Of a DNA stretch of 64,000 bases, positions 32,352 through 41,249 are shown in pieces. Position numbers and translations under genes: made by a program. The stretch's first letter is position 1, and each line of letters starts with the position of its first letter. This DNA comes from Halomicrobium salinisoli (GTDB taxonomy: Archaea > Halobacteriota > Halobacteria > Halobacteriales > Haloarculaceae), in NCBI RefSeq assembly GCF_020405185.1, contig NZ_CP084464.1, forward strand, positions 62,001 to 126,000, read 5' to 3'. The notes under the pieces were generated by a model, which was not told where the DNA came from, did not search any database, and saw only the letters and a list, made by a program, of their open reading frames with translations.

Positions 32352-34732
32352 CAGTCTGCCTCCTGCGGTTCGGTCCGCTCGCCCGTCCGCACGAGCCGGG
32401 CGAGGTCGTCGTCCGGCGCGCCGTTCGTCCACGCGGCGAAGTCCTCGGCGTCGGCGTCGGCGTACGCGACGAGCAGTTCCCTGACGCGGTCCGGGACTGT
32501 CTCGGCCGGGACGGCCGTCGCGACCCAGTCGGCGAACCGCTCGCGGCCGAGGTCGCCGCCGAGGCCCACGTCGAACCCCTCGCGGGAGCCGGTCTCGTCG
32601 CGGTAGGTCTCGCCCCGCAGCCCGACGTCGCCCAGTTGCGGCTGGGCGCAGGAGGCCGAGCAGCCGCTCATGTGGATCCTGACGGCCTCGGGGAGGGCGA
32701 CGTCGGCGTCGGCGGCCCACTCGTCCAGCGCCCGCGCCCACCGGATCGCGCGGTTCTTCGTCTCGACGACGCCGTACGAGCAGAACTCCCTGCCCGTACA
32801 GGAGACGATCCCGCGGGCGAACGGCCCGGGGTCGGGCTCGTAGCGGTCCAGCAGCGGCTCCGCGCGCAGGTCGGGGACGTCCTCGACCGCGACGCCCGGG
32901 AGCAGGACGTTCTGGTTCAGCGAGAGCCGGACCTCGCCGTCGCCGTACTCGTCGGCCAGGTCGGCCAGCTCGGCGAACTCCGAGCCGAGCATCCGCCCGG
33001 TCGGGACGTTCAGGCCGACGTAGCGCCCGCCGTCGGCCTGCTCGTGGACGCCGACGTGATCGCCGCGGTAGTCCTCGGTCAGCCCCTCGCCCGCGGGCTC
33101 GAACGCGACGTCGGTCCGCTCGTCCAGTTCCTCGCGGACACGCTCGGTCCCGAGTTCCTCGACGAGGAAGCGCAGGCGGTTGACCGCCGTGTCGAGGTAG
33201 CTGCCGTACTCGATGAACAGGTCCGCGGTCGCCTCGACGAGTTCGACGACGTCGTCGGGCTCGACGAACACGTCGAGGTCGGTCGCCATGCGCGGGCCGT
33301 CCGAGAGCCCGCCGCCGACGACGACGTGGAACCCCTCGCGGCCGTCCTTCCGGGCGGGGAGAAAGCCGAGGTCGTTGATCTGCGCCCGGGCGCAGTTCTC
33401 CCGGCAGCCCGTGACGCTGACCTTGAGCTTCCGCGGGAGGTTGCCGTACTTCCGGTCGCCGAGGAAGCGGTCGGTGATCTCGTCGGCGATGCCGTCGACG
33501 TCCATCGCCTCGTCGGCGTCGAGGCCGGCGGCTGGACAGCCGACGACGTTCCGCACGGAGTTGCCACAGGCCTGCAGCGTGGTGAGGCCGACCGCCTCGT
33601 AGCGGTCCCAGATCTCCGGGACGTCCTCGATCTCGATCCAGTGCATCTGGACGTCCTGCCGGGTGGTGACGTCGAGGAACCCGTCGCCGAACTCGGGGTT
33701 CTGGTCGACGCCGCCGTACTCCTCGGGCGCGCGGGCGAACTCGTCGGCCACCTCGCCGATCGTCCGGGCCTGCTCCGCGGTGAGGTCTCCGCCGGGGACC
33801 TTCGTCCGGAGCATGAAGTACCCCTCCTGCTTCTGGTGGTAGAGGCCGATCAGCTTCAGGCGGTTGAGCACGTCGTCGCCGAGCTCGCCCACGACGCGCT
33901 CGAACCCTCCCTCGGCCAGATCGCGGACCCGCTCCTGGAGGCCGACGGGGTCCCACTCGGGCGCCTCGGCGCGGATCCAGTCCGTGAGGCTACCCTCGTA
34001 GAAGGATACGTCGCCGTAGCCCAGCTCCCGGAGGACGGCGTAGGTGTGGCTGAGCCGCCGCGCCGTGTTGCAGTAGAGGACGATCGACCGGTCGCGAGTG
34101 AGCCCGCGGTCGGCGAGGATCGACTCGATCGCCTCGCGGGGCTTCAGCCGGCGGTCGTCGCCGACCAGGTCCTCCCAGCCCAGCTGGACCGCGCCGGGGA
34201 TGTGGGACTCGGCGTACTCCGCCGCGGTCCGGGTGTCGACGAGGACGGCGTCGTCGGCCTCGGCGGCGGCCTGCACGTCCGTCCGGTCGGCGATGGGCGG
34301 ATCCGACGGCGGGTCGGCGGCGTAGTCGGTCACCGATCGGTCGGGCGTCGCCGTCTCGACGTCGTGCGTCTCGCGCCACACCGCGTAGTCCCCGTCCAGC
34401 ACGGCCAGGTCGCCGCGGTGGCCACAGACCGCGGCGGTGACGAGGAAGCGGGCCGCGTAGACGCCGCGGTCCCCGTCGTAGGCCACGAGGTCGTCGTCCG
34501 GATCGACGCCCGCCTCGCCAAGCAGCGCCGCGAACTCGTCGGGCTCCGGGAGCATCCCCGGCGTCACCGACCCGGGATCCCTGATCGACTCGAAGGGGAC
34601 GTTCACGGCGCCGGGGACGTGCCCCATCTCCTCGTAGTCCGCCGCCGGGCGGACGTCGACGACGGTGACGTCGCCGAGTCGGTCGCGGAGCTCGCCCGGG
34701 GACAGGAACACGTCGGGCGACGCGAGCGTCAC
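32351..34732 (-). CDS. double rhodanese-siroheme sulfite/nitrite reductase fusion
   Basis: 793 residues from a GTG at 34732. Two rhodanese domains come first: the first (5-125) has Asp86 where the catalytic Cys should be and looks inactive; the second (140-260) has C221 in the YCNTARR loop. Residues about 270-793 are a ferredoxin-type sulfite/nitrite reductase with both siroheme-fold repeats and the Fe4S4-siroheme ligands C645-x5-C651 and C691-x3-C695 (SGCSASCAQPQLGDVGLRG). The acceptor, sulfite or nitrite, cannot be decided from motifs; rhodaneses and context favour sulfur. An ATG at 34900 is rejected because it overlaps a TATA-like ATAAAAA. Confidence 0.88.
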   Translation of the reverse strand: MTLASPDVFLSPGELRDRLGDVTVVDVRPAADYEEMGHVPGAVNVPFESIRDPGSVTPGMLPEPDEFAALLGEAGVDPDDDLVAYDGDRGVYAARFLVTAAVCGHRGDLAVLDGDYAVWRETHDVETATPDRSVTDYAADPPSDPPIADRTDVQAAAEADDAVLVDTRTAAEYAESHIPGAVQLGWEDLVGDDRRLKPREAIESILADRGLTRDRSIVLYCNTARRLSHTYAVLRELGYGDVSFYEGSLTDWIRAEAPEWDPVGLQERVRDLAEGGFERVVGELGDDVLNRLKLIGLYHQKQEGYFMLRTKVPGGDLTAEQARTIGEVADEFARAPEEYGGVDQNPEFGDGFLDVTTRQDVQMHWIEIEDVPEIWDRYEAVGLTTLQACGNSVRNVVGCPAAGLDADEAMDVDGIADEITDRFLGDRKYGNLPRKLKVSVTGCRENCARAQINDLGFLPARKDGREGFHVVVGGGLSDGPRMATDLDVFVEPDDVVELVEATADLFIEYGSYLDTAVNRLRFLVEELGTERVREELDERTDVAFEPAGEGLTEDYRGDHVGVHEQADGGRYVGLNVPTGRMLGSEFAELADLADEYGDGEVRLSLNQNVLLPGVAVEDVPDLRAEPLLDRYEPDPGPFARGIVSCTGREFCSYGVVETKNRAIRWARALDEWAADADVALPEAVRIHMSGCSASCAQPQLGDVGLRGETYRDETGSREGFDVGLGGDLGRERFADWVATAVPAETVPDRVRELLVAYADADAEDFAAWTNGAPDDDLARLVRTGERTEPQEAD

Positions 34733-35120
34733 GGCGCACCACCCCCCGGCCGGTGCGGTCGATACCCGTTCGACGGTCGGTTCGGTCGTCGCATATCGGA
34801 CTAGTACGCGTACTGGGCTATCCCCCTTCTCGTAGGGGAGAGAGCCGCTGTAACCTCCGACGAGGGGCGACCCCCCAGTATGTCGCCTTTTTATCCCCAC
34901 CCGAGTTCGGTTCCGCGGCGTCGGGGCCCGTCGCTCCGGATACCCCGTCGCGGGTCACATCCCACATAGCGGCAAATATTCCCCAATCAGGCCGAGTGAG
35001 CGAGCGACGCGCCCGGAACGTCCCCGAGCAGGCGACAGACGGGAAACACAGAGCCGGTCGGCCGCCGCGACGCACCCCCTCGGCAAAGGACGTTTCCGCC
35101 GAGCCGTCGTACCTGTTAGT
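34733..35120. other. 388-bp divergent promoter region
   Basis: Separates the siroheme reductase (minus) from the MmgE/PrpD gene (plus). It has a minus-strand ATAAAAA at about 34890-34896, an ATATGCG at about 34791-34797, and AAATATT near 34974. The perfect 12-bp palindrome AGTACGCGTACT lies at 34803-34814. No gene is supported inside. Confidence 0.5.
34803..34814. promoter_or_regulatory. 12-bp palindrome AGTACGCGTACT
   Basis: Perfect palindrome about 70 bp upstream of the siroheme-reductase GTG and just upstream of an ATAT box on that strand. Plausible operator; no regulator is known for it. Confidence 0.4.
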
Positions 35121-36473
35121 ATGACTACAACAGAGGGGCTCGCGGAGTTCGTCCAGGACGTCCACGTCGACGAGTTCACCGAGGACACCAGAGAGGAGCT
35201 GAAGAAGCGCATCGTCGACTCGATCGGCATCGGCGTCGGGGCGCTCGGCGCCGAGCCGGTCGAGGCGGTCTACCGGACGGTCCAGCGGGCGAACGGGGGC
35301 GGCGACTGCTCGCTGTGGGGCCGCGGAGAGACCGCCTCGCCGGTCGGCGCCGCGATGCACAACACCGCCCTGACGCGCTACCTCGACTTCATGGACTCGT
35401 TCCTCGCGCCCGGCGAGACGCCCCACCCGAGCGACAACATCGGCGCCGTGATCGCGGCGGCCGAGTACGTCGGTGCGACCGGCGAGGAACTGCTGGAGGG
35501 CGTGGGCGCCGCCTACGAGGTCCAGGGCGAACTCGCCTGGAACGCGCCCGTCCGCGACAGGGGCTGGGACCACGTGACCCACACCGTCATCTCGGCGACC
35601 TGCGGCGTCGCCAAAGTGCTCGACCTCGACGTCGAGACGACGCGACACGCCGTCGGTATCGCCGGGACGGCCCACAACGCGCTCCGGGTGACCCGGACGG
35701 GCGGCATCAACGAGTGGAAGGGCATCGCGTCGGCCAACGCCGCCCGGAACGCCGTCTACGCGGCCCTGCTGGCCGACGACGGGATGGAGGGCCCGACGAA
35801 CCTCTTCGAGGGCCAGAAGGGCTGGAAGCAGGTCATCAGCGGCGAGTTCGAGGTCGACCTGGACCCCGGCTGTACGCGGGTCCACGACGTCATGACCAAG
35901 CGCTACGTCGCCGAGACGTACGCCCAGTCCGCCGTCGAGGGCGTCATCGAACTCGCCGAGCGCGAGGACCTCGACGGGGACGAGGTCGAGCTGATCGACC
36001 TCGAGACGTTCGCCGGCGCGAAGCTGATAATCGGCGGCGGCGAGGGCGACCGCCACGACGTCGAGACGAAGGCCCAGGCGGACCACTCGCTGCCGTACAT
36101 GCTGGCGGCCGCGCTCCTCGACCGGGAGATGGGCACCGCCCAGTACGACCCGGACCGGATCACCCGCGACGACGTGCAGTACCTCCTGCGGCACGTCACC
36201 GTCGAGGAGGACGACGCGTTCACCGAGCGGTTCGAGGCCGGCGAGATGCCCGCCCGCGTGACCGTCGAACTCGAGGACGGGACGACCCACACCGTCGAGA
36301 AGGACGCCTTCGCGGGCCACCCCACCGATTCGATGGACTGGGAGCAGATCGAGGCGAAGTTCCACGACATCGCCGGCTCGGAGTTCGACGAGCAGCTCCG
36401 CAACGAGGTCGTCGAGGTGGGGCGGACTCTGGACCGGCACGACAGCACCGACCTCGTCGCGCTGCTGGTGTAG
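35121..36473 (+). CDS. MmgE/PrpD family (2-methylcitrate dehydratase-like) protein
   Basis: 450 residues. Family features: SIGIGVGALGAEPVEAVYR near the start, NTALTRYLDFMDSFLAPGETPHPSDNIGAVIAAAEYVGATGEELLEGVGAAYEVQG (the conserved metal-free dehydratase/isomerase core), and GCTRVHDVMTKRYVAETYAQSAVEGVIEL in the C-terminal lid. PrpD acts in the 2-methylcitrate cycle; MmgE/PrpD relatives include aconitate decarboxylase and other acid isomerases. No prpB or prpC is seen, so the substrate may differ. A phosphosulfolactate-synthase-like gene follows 84 bp downstream on the same strand. Confidence 0.9.
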   Translation: MTTTEGLAEFVQDVHVDEFTEDTREELKKRIVDSIGIGVGALGAEPVEAVYRTVQRANGGGDCSLWGRGETASPVGAAMHNTALTRYLDFMDSFLAPGETPHPSDNIGAVIAAAEYVGATGEELLEGVGAAYEVQGELAWNAPVRDRGWDHVTHTVISATCGVAKVLDLDVETTRHAVGIAGTAHNALRVTRTGGINEWKGIASANAARNAVYAALLADDGMEGPTNLFEGQKGWKQVISGEFEVDLDPGCTRVHDVMTKRYVAETYAQSAVEGVIELAEREDLDGDEVELIDLETFAGAKLIIGGGEGDRHDVETKAQADHSLPYMLAAALLDREMGTAQYDPDRITRDDVQYLLRHVTVEEDDAFTERFEAGEMPARVTVELEDGTTHTVEKDAFAGHPTDSMDWEQIEAKFHDIAGSEFDEQLRNEVVEVGRTLDRHDSTDLVALLV

Positions 36474-36557
36474 CGGCCGCGGCCGTCCCGTCGCGGACGA
36501 CTTGCGTGCGACGGGTTAGCATACTAAGCGTCTACCGATCGAAACGTCTGCCGTATC

Positions 36558-37391
36558 ATGGTCGACCGCACATTCGAGTTCCTGCACCACAACGAGCGAG
36601 AGGAGAAACCCAGAGAGACGGGGATCACGGAGATTCGAGGCCCCTACTACGATCCGATGGGCCCGCGCGAGCTTCGGGACCTGCTGGAGACGATGGGGCA
36701 GTACGTGGACATCTACAAGTTCAGCGGCGGCTCGTTCGCGCTGATGCCGGAGGAGGCCGTCACGGAGCTGATCGACGTCTGCCACGAGTACGACGTCAAG
36801 GTCTCCACGGGCGGATACGTCGAGAACGTCCTGATCCGGGACAACGATAAAGTCGAGCGCTACTTCGAGGAGGCCGAGCGGCTCGGGTTCGACATCGTCG
36901 AGCTCTCCAGCGGCTTCCTGGCCATCGGGACCGACGACATGGTCCGGATGACCGAGATCGTCGCCGAGGACTACGAGGTCGAGCCGAAGCCGGAGATCAA
37001 CGTCCAGTTCGGCGCCGGCGGCGCGACGGACCCGGACGTCCTCGAAGAACAGGGCCAGCAGGACCCCGAGCAGGCCATCGCGGAGGGGAAGCGCCACCTC
37101 GAGGCGGGCGCGGACCTCCTGATGGTCGAGGCCGAGGGCATCACCGAGGAGGTCAACGAGTGGCGGACCGACGTGGCCTACCAGATCGCCAACGGGCTCG
37201 GCATCGAGAACCTCGTCTTCGAGGCGCCCGGGCCCGAGATGTTCGAGTGGTACGTCAAGAACTTCGGCCCCGAGATCAACCTGTTCGTCGACAACTCCCA
37301 GATCGTCGAGCTGGAGTGCATGCGCTCCGGGCTCTGGGGGAAGGCGACCACCTGGGGACGGACCGTCACCTGGAAGGGCGACCGCGAGTAG
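36558..37391 (+). CDS. phosphosulfolactate synthase-like (ComA) protein
   Basis: 277 residues, TIM barrel. GPYYDPMGPRELRDLLETMGQYVDIYKFSGGSFALMP, STGGYVENVL, RLGFDIVELSSGFLAI and LEAGADLLMVEAEGI correspond to the ComA family, which adds sulfite to phosphoenolpyruvate to make phosphosulfolactate (the first step of coenzyme M synthesis in methanogens). Haloarchaea lack coenzyme M, and comB, comC and comDE are not seen nearby, so it may make a sulfolactate-type product or have shifted substrate. A TATA-like CATACTAAG lies 31-41 nt upstream. It is convergent with the halocyanin gene. Confidence 0.85.
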   Translation: MVDRTFEFLHHNEREEKPRETGITEIRGPYYDPMGPRELRDLLETMGQYVDIYKFSGGSFALMPEEAVTELIDVCHEYDVKVSTGGYVENVLIRDNDKVERYFEEAERLGFDIVELSSGFLAIGTDDMVRMTEIVAEDYEVEPKPEINVQFGAGGATDPDVLEEQGQQDPEQAIAEGKRHLEAGADLLMVEAEGITEEVNEWRTDVAYQIANGLGIENLVFEAPGPEMFEWYVKNFGPEINLFVDNSQIVELECMRSGLWGKATTWGRTVTWKGDRE

Positions 37392-37522
37392 CGAGCGGTC
37401 CGTCGGCGTCGCCGGCCGAGTTCACGGGCGGGTCGCGCCCGCTTCCCACCCCGAGAGGACGTACCCCGGGTCCGACCGTCACACGACAGACCGGCGGACT
37501 GAAGCCGCAGGCCACGACGCGC

Positions 37523-38056
37523 CTACTCCGTCACGTAGACGGCGCCCTTCATGCCGGCGGTCTCGTGGGGCTCACAGGAGTAGGTGAACGTGCCCGTCTC
37601 CTCGAAGGTGTGGCTGTAGGTGTGGCCCTCCTCGCCGGACGTCTCGCTGTCGAGGGGCCCGTCGTCCTGGGAGACGACGTTGTGGCTGCCGCCCTCGCCG
37701 TTCCACTCCCAGGTGACCTCCGTCCCGGGCGAGACGGCCACGGCCGCCGGATCGAACCCCAGGCTCTCGTAGCCGACCGTGACCGTCACCGAGTCCTGAC
37801 CGGTCATGTCGACCGTCGCCTCGTAGTTGTTCGCGCCGTCGAGCCACCCGCCGTAGTCCGGCTCCTCCGACAGCGTCGACTCGCTCCCCCCGGACCCGCC
37901 GCTGGAGCCGTCCGAGCCGTCGCCGGAGCCGTCGGATCCGTCCGATCCCTCGGAGCCGCCGCCGGAACCGCCGCCGGAACAGCCGGCCAGTGCCGCGGCC
38001 CCGGCCATGCCCGTCGCGTACAGGAACTTCCGCCTGTCGAACTCGGTGTCTGACAT
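37523..38056 (-). CDS. halocyanin, blue-copper Tat lipoprotein
   Basis: 177 residues. Tat motif DRRKFLYATG with lipobox LAGC (residue about 26), then a Gly/Ser/Asp-rich linker and a type-1 copper domain with H125, C161, H164 and M169 (SHNV...SCEPHETAGM). It carries electrons on the outer face of the membrane to terminal reductases, most likely NosZ here. It is downstream of nosY but has its own promoter: a TATA-like CTTTCTTTTG about 27 nt before the ATG, and the palindrome GCGAACATGTTCGC at 38122-38135. Confidence 0.93.
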   Translation of the reverse strand: MSDTEFDRRKFLYATGMAGAAALAGCSGGGSGGGSEGSDGSDGSGDGSDGSSGGSGGSESTLSEEPDYGGWLDGANNYEATVDMTGQDSVTVTVGYESLGFDPAAVAVSPGTEVTWEWNGEGGSHNVVSQDDGPLDSETSGEEGHTYSHTFEETGTFTYSCEPHETAGMKGAVYVTE

Positions 38057-38121
38057 CAACTGGACCTCAGTGCCCACAAAAGAAAGACCCTCGAGCGGAT
38101 TCCCAGTCTCCGGTATCGGTG

Positions 38122-38135
38122 GCGAACATGTTCGC
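38122..38135. promoter_or_regulatory. NarO-type palindrome upstream of halocyanin
   Basis: GCGAACATGTTCGC, a perfect 14-bp palindrome containing CGAA-N4-TTCG (core 38123-38134). It is centred 72 nt upstream of the halocyanin ATG and about 46 nt upstream of its TATA-like box. The core is the inverted repeat that I recall as the target of the NarO regulator in Haloferax volcanii. Confidence 0.75.
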
Positions 38136-38157
38136 AAAACAGCGGCAGCGATCGAGG

Positions 38158-39096
38158 TCAGGCCGCCGAGACGGCCCCGCGGCAGCGGACGATCACGGCG
38201 GCGGCCGCCAGCGGCGCGGCGATCCAGGCCGCGAGCGCGAGGGCGAGCGGACCCGCCGAGAGCCCCGCCGCAGCGGTGACCGACCCGAAGCCGCCCGCGC
38301 CGCCGGCCCCGAGCAGGTCCAGCACGAGCACGCGGTACACCGCGGTCGGGTTCGCCAGGACCGCGGCCGTCACGGCCCCGTCGGGCAGGTCGAACGCGGC
38401 CACGACGCCCAGCGCGAGCAGGTCGTGGACGAGGACGAACCAGACCCACGCCAGCAGCGCGCCGCCCAGCGCGTGGGTGCGTTCGCGAGCGACGGTCGAC
38501 ACCAGCACCGCCACGGCGAGGAATGCCAGCCCGAGCCCCGTCGCCCCGAGCAGGACCGCCACGGTCGAGGGGAGGGTGGCGAGCCCGTACTCCGACGTGA
38601 GGATGCCGGCCGGGATCGCGAACCCGAGCAGGACGCCCCCGGCGAGCGTGACTGCGCGCCCGAGCGTCACGCCCGCGAGCAGGCCCAGCCGCGTCACCGG
38701 CAGCGCCGACAGGACCTCGAGCCAGCCGCTCTCGGCCGGCCCGACGACGGCGTCGTAGCCGTAGGCCAGCGCCGCCAGCGGGACGACGTAGACGCACAGC
38801 GTCGCCAGGCTGGCCGCGATCCGCCGGTAGCCGGCCGGCCCGGCCGCCGAGCCGGCGAAGGTCAACACCAGCATCCCGAACGCCGCGAACAGGCCCGCCA
38901 GCACGATCGCCCAGCGCCGGCGTAGCCCGAGCCTGACCTCGGTCGCGGCGAGCGATCCCACCCGCCGGGCAGACGGCGGGAGTCTGGCGGTCAGTCCCCC
39001 AGTCGCACCGTCGGTCTCCGCGTCGGCGGTCGGCCGAGCCGAAGCGCGCTCGGCGCTGTCGACGACCGTCCCGCCGTCGCTGCGCGGGTCGGTCAT
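38158..39096 (-). CDS. nosY: NosY-like ABC permease
   Basis: 312 residues. A soluble, Ala/Thr/Asp-rich N-terminus of about 45 residues precedes about six helices, starting VGSLAATEVRLGLRRRWAIVLAGLFAAFGMLVL, typical of NosY/ABC-2-type permeases. LEVLSALPVTRLGLLAGVTLGRAVT is the conserved coupling region. With NosF and NosD it forms the transporter needed for NosZ copper-sulfide centre maturation. The ATG overlaps the nosF stop (ATGA). Confidence 0.88.
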   Translation of the reverse strand: MTDPRSDGGTVVDSAERASARPTADAETDGATGGLTARLPPSARRVGSLAATEVRLGLRRRWAIVLAGLFAAFGMLVLTFAGSAAGPAGYRRIAASLATLCVYVVPLAALAYGYDAVVGPAESGWLEVLSALPVTRLGLLAGVTLGRAVTLAGGVLLGFAIPAGILTSEYGLATLPSTVAVLLGATGLGLAFLAVAVLVSTVARERTHALGGALLAWVWFVLVHDLLALGVVAAFDLPDGAVTAAVLANPTAVYRVLVLDLLGAGGAGGFGSVTAAAGLSAGPLALALAAWIAAPLAAAAVIVRCRGAVSAA

Positions 39097-39881
39097 CTCG
39101 ATCCCCCCGATTGCGCAGCCGCGGGTTCACCCGACTCGCCAGGACCGTCCGCGTCGACCCGCGGTGAACTGACGCCGGAGACTATCGACTCGAACGCCGC
39201 CTCCAGGTCGGCGTGGCCGTCGGTCAGCTCCGTGAGCTCACCGTCGGCCAGTAACCGACCGTCCGAGAGCACGACGGCGCGGTCGCAGAGCCGCTCGACC
39301 TCCGCGAGCGCGTGCGAACAGACCAGCACCGTCGCGCCGGTCCGCTCGCCGACGTCCTCGACGATGCGGTGGAAGTCGACCACGCCCAGCGGGTCCAGCC
39401 CGGCCGTCGGCTCGTCGAGCAACAGGACGTCCGGATCGGGCAGCAGGGCCGTCGCCAGCCCGAGCCGGCGGCGCATCCCGTTCGAGAACCCCTCGACCGG
39501 GCGGTCCGCGTCGTCGGCCAGCCCGACCGTCGTCAGGGCTCCGTCGACGCGCTCGCCGGCGTTGGAGAGGCCGCGCACCTGCGCCGTGACCCGCAGGACC
39601 TCCCGGGCGGTCAGTTCCGGCGGGAACCCGACGCGCTCGGGGAGGTAGCCGACCCGCTCGCGCAGCCGCGGCCCGGCGGCCGAGACCGTCTCGTCGCCGA
39701 CGCGGACCGTCCCCTCGTCGGGCCGGTCGTGGCCGATCAGCAGGCGGAACAGCGTCGTCTTGCCGGCGCCGTTGGTCCCGAGCAGCCCGCAGGTCGAGCC
39801 CGACGGGATCGACAGCGACAGGCCGTCGAGCGCGGTCACGGGGCCGTACGACTTGGTGACGTCAGTGGCTTCGATGTGCAT
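39093..39881 (-). CDS. nosF: NosF-like ABC ATPase
   Basis: 262 residues. Walker A GTNGAGKTT, the signature-like FSNGMRRRLGLATALL (SNGMR in place of LSGGQ), Walker B DVLLLDEPTAGLDP and the H-loop SHALAEVE. It energises the NosY permease. The C-terminal 30 residues are a hydrophilic tail. The stop of nosD lies 20 bp inside its start, so translation is coupled. Confidence 0.93.
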   Translation of the reverse strand: MHIEATDVTKSYGPVTALDGLSLSIPSGSTCGLLGTNGAGKTTLFRLLIGHDRPDEGTVRVGDETVSAAGPRLRERVGYLPERVGFPPELTAREVLRVTAQVRGLSNAGERVDGALTTVGLADDADRPVEGFSNGMRRRLGLATALLPDPDVLLLDEPTAGLDPLGVVDFHRIVEDVGERTGATVLVCSHALAEVERLCDRAVVLSDGRLLADGELTELTDGHADLEAAFESIVSGVSSPRVDADGPGESGEPAAAQSGGSR

Positions 39882-41247
39882 TGTCCTCGTAGTAGTGTTG
39901 CCAGTCGTGCGGCGCGTCGGTCAGCGGCCGGTGGTCGACGATGCCCGGCGACTCGATCACGGGGAACGAGTCCTCCGCGGCGCGGACCGCCGAGAACGCG
40001 GGGCTGTCCGCGAAGACGGCGGCCCGCGGCTCCTCGTGGACCAGCCGCTCGACCGCGCCGGCGGGCCGGTGGCGCGTCTCGCTGACGCCGTCCCCGTCGA
40101 GGTCGGCGGTCCGGGCGTCCGACCAGTAGTTGCCGCCCGCGGTGCCGTTCCAGGCGACGACCGCCTCCCGCGTCGAGAACGCCTGGACGTCGTTGTGGAC
40201 GAAGCTGTTGCCGACGACGGTCTGGCCGGTGGCGCCCGCGGTGGCGTGGACGCCCACGTCGTTTGCCATGACGAGGTTGCCGATCAGCCGGTTGTCCCGG
40301 CCGTTGGAGGCGTACAGCCCGTGGACGTTGTCCGCGAGGACGTTCCCGCGCAGCGTCGTCTCCTCGACGTCCTTGATCAGGACGCCGTGGCCGCTCTCGC
40401 CGCGGTTGCCGACGGCGGTGTTGTTGTGCAGCGCCAGGCCCTCGCTGACCATCAGCGCGTAGCCGACGTCGTTGTCGACGGCGAGGTTGTCCCGGAGCAG
40501 GTTGTCGTCGGAGTACATGTAGTGGACGCCGTACCGGAGGTCCCACAGGCGGTTGTCCGCCGCCGTCACGTCCGACGCCCACGAGAAGTAGATCCCGTCG
40601 CGGACGCGCGTGACGTCGTTGCCCCGGACGACGGTGTCGGCCGTCTCCCAGAGGTGGATCCCGTTGCCCCGCTCGACGTGTGACTGGACCGCCTCGCGGC
40701 CGACGACCGTGCTGTTCTCGACGGCGACGTCGTCGACGCCGTTGATCCACACGCCGAAGGTGATCTCGGTGAGTCGGACGGAGTCGACGGTCGCGTCGCT
40801 GCCGTTGACGAAGACGGCGGCGTCCTCCGTGTCGGCGTCCCAGCCCGAGTTGCGGAGCCAGACGCGCTCGACGGTGACGTTGGCCGCCTCGATGGCGAGG
40901 ACGTCGCCCTCGCCGCCGCCGTCGACGAGGGCGGCGCCGGGCTCGCTCGCCCGGATCGTCACGTTCGGCGTGTCGACCGTCACCCGCTCGTCGAACCGGC
41001 CCGAGAGGCGGACCGTGTCGCCGGGGTCGGCCGCGTCGACGGCCGCCCCGACCGAGTCGTACTCGGCGCCGTCGACCACGGCGGTGCCGTTCTCCTCGGG
41101 CGCCTCGAACGAGTCCAGGTCGGGCAGCTCCTCGTCGACCGCGACGGCGTCGGACCGGGCCGGATCGTCCGGCGCGGCGACGACGCCGCCCACTGCGCCG
41201 GCCAGCACGACCAGCGTCGCGGCGACGAACGCCGACGCGGACCCCAC
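39862..41247 (-). CDS. nosD: NosD-like beta-helix protein
   Basis: 461 residues with an N-terminal signal sequence (about 1-25: VAATLVVLAGAVGGVVAAP). Right-handed parallel beta-helix (CASH) repeats follow, rich in asparagine ladders such as NNTAVGNRGESGHGVLIKDVEETTLRGNVLADNVHGLYASNGRDNRLIGNLVMAND. NosD is the extracytoplasmic protein working with NosFY to supply sulfide or copper for NosZ. The stop lies 20 bp inside nosF. The C-terminal DSFPVIESPGIVDHRPLT is the usual NosD ending. Confidence 0.93.
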   Translation of the reverse strand: MGSASAFVAATLVVLAGAVGGVVAAPDDPARSDAVAVDEELPDLDSFEAPEENGTAVVDGAEYDSVGAAVDAADPGDTVRLSGRFDERVTVDTPNVTIRASEPGAALVDGGGEGDVLAIEAANVTVERVWLRNSGWDADTEDAAVFVNGSDATVDSVRLTEITFGVWINGVDDVAVENSTVVGREAVQSHVERGNGIHLWETADTVVRGNDVTRVRDGIYFSWASDVTAADNRLWDLRYGVHYMYSDDNLLRDNLAVDNDVGYALMVSEGLALHNNTAVGNRGESGHGVLIKDVEETTLRGNVLADNVHGLYASNGRDNRLIGNLVMANDVGVHATAGATGQTVVGNSFVHNDVQAFSTREAVVAWNGTAGGNYWSDARTADLDGDGVSETRHRPAGAVERLVHEEPRAAVFADSPAFSAVRAAEDSFPVIESPGIVDHRPLTDAPHDWQHYYEDNAHRSH

Positions 41248-41249
41248 GG

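Noticed and set aside
32330..34804. 824-codon ORF antisense to the siroheme reductase
   Set aside because: No domain or motif; explained by codon bias of the sense gene.
34733..34900. Upstream ATG at 34900 as start of the rhodanese-siroheme reductase
   Set aside because: That ATG reads through a TATA-like ATAAAAA and adds 56 residues with no rhodanese similarity; the GTG at 34732 starts right before the first rhodanese strand.
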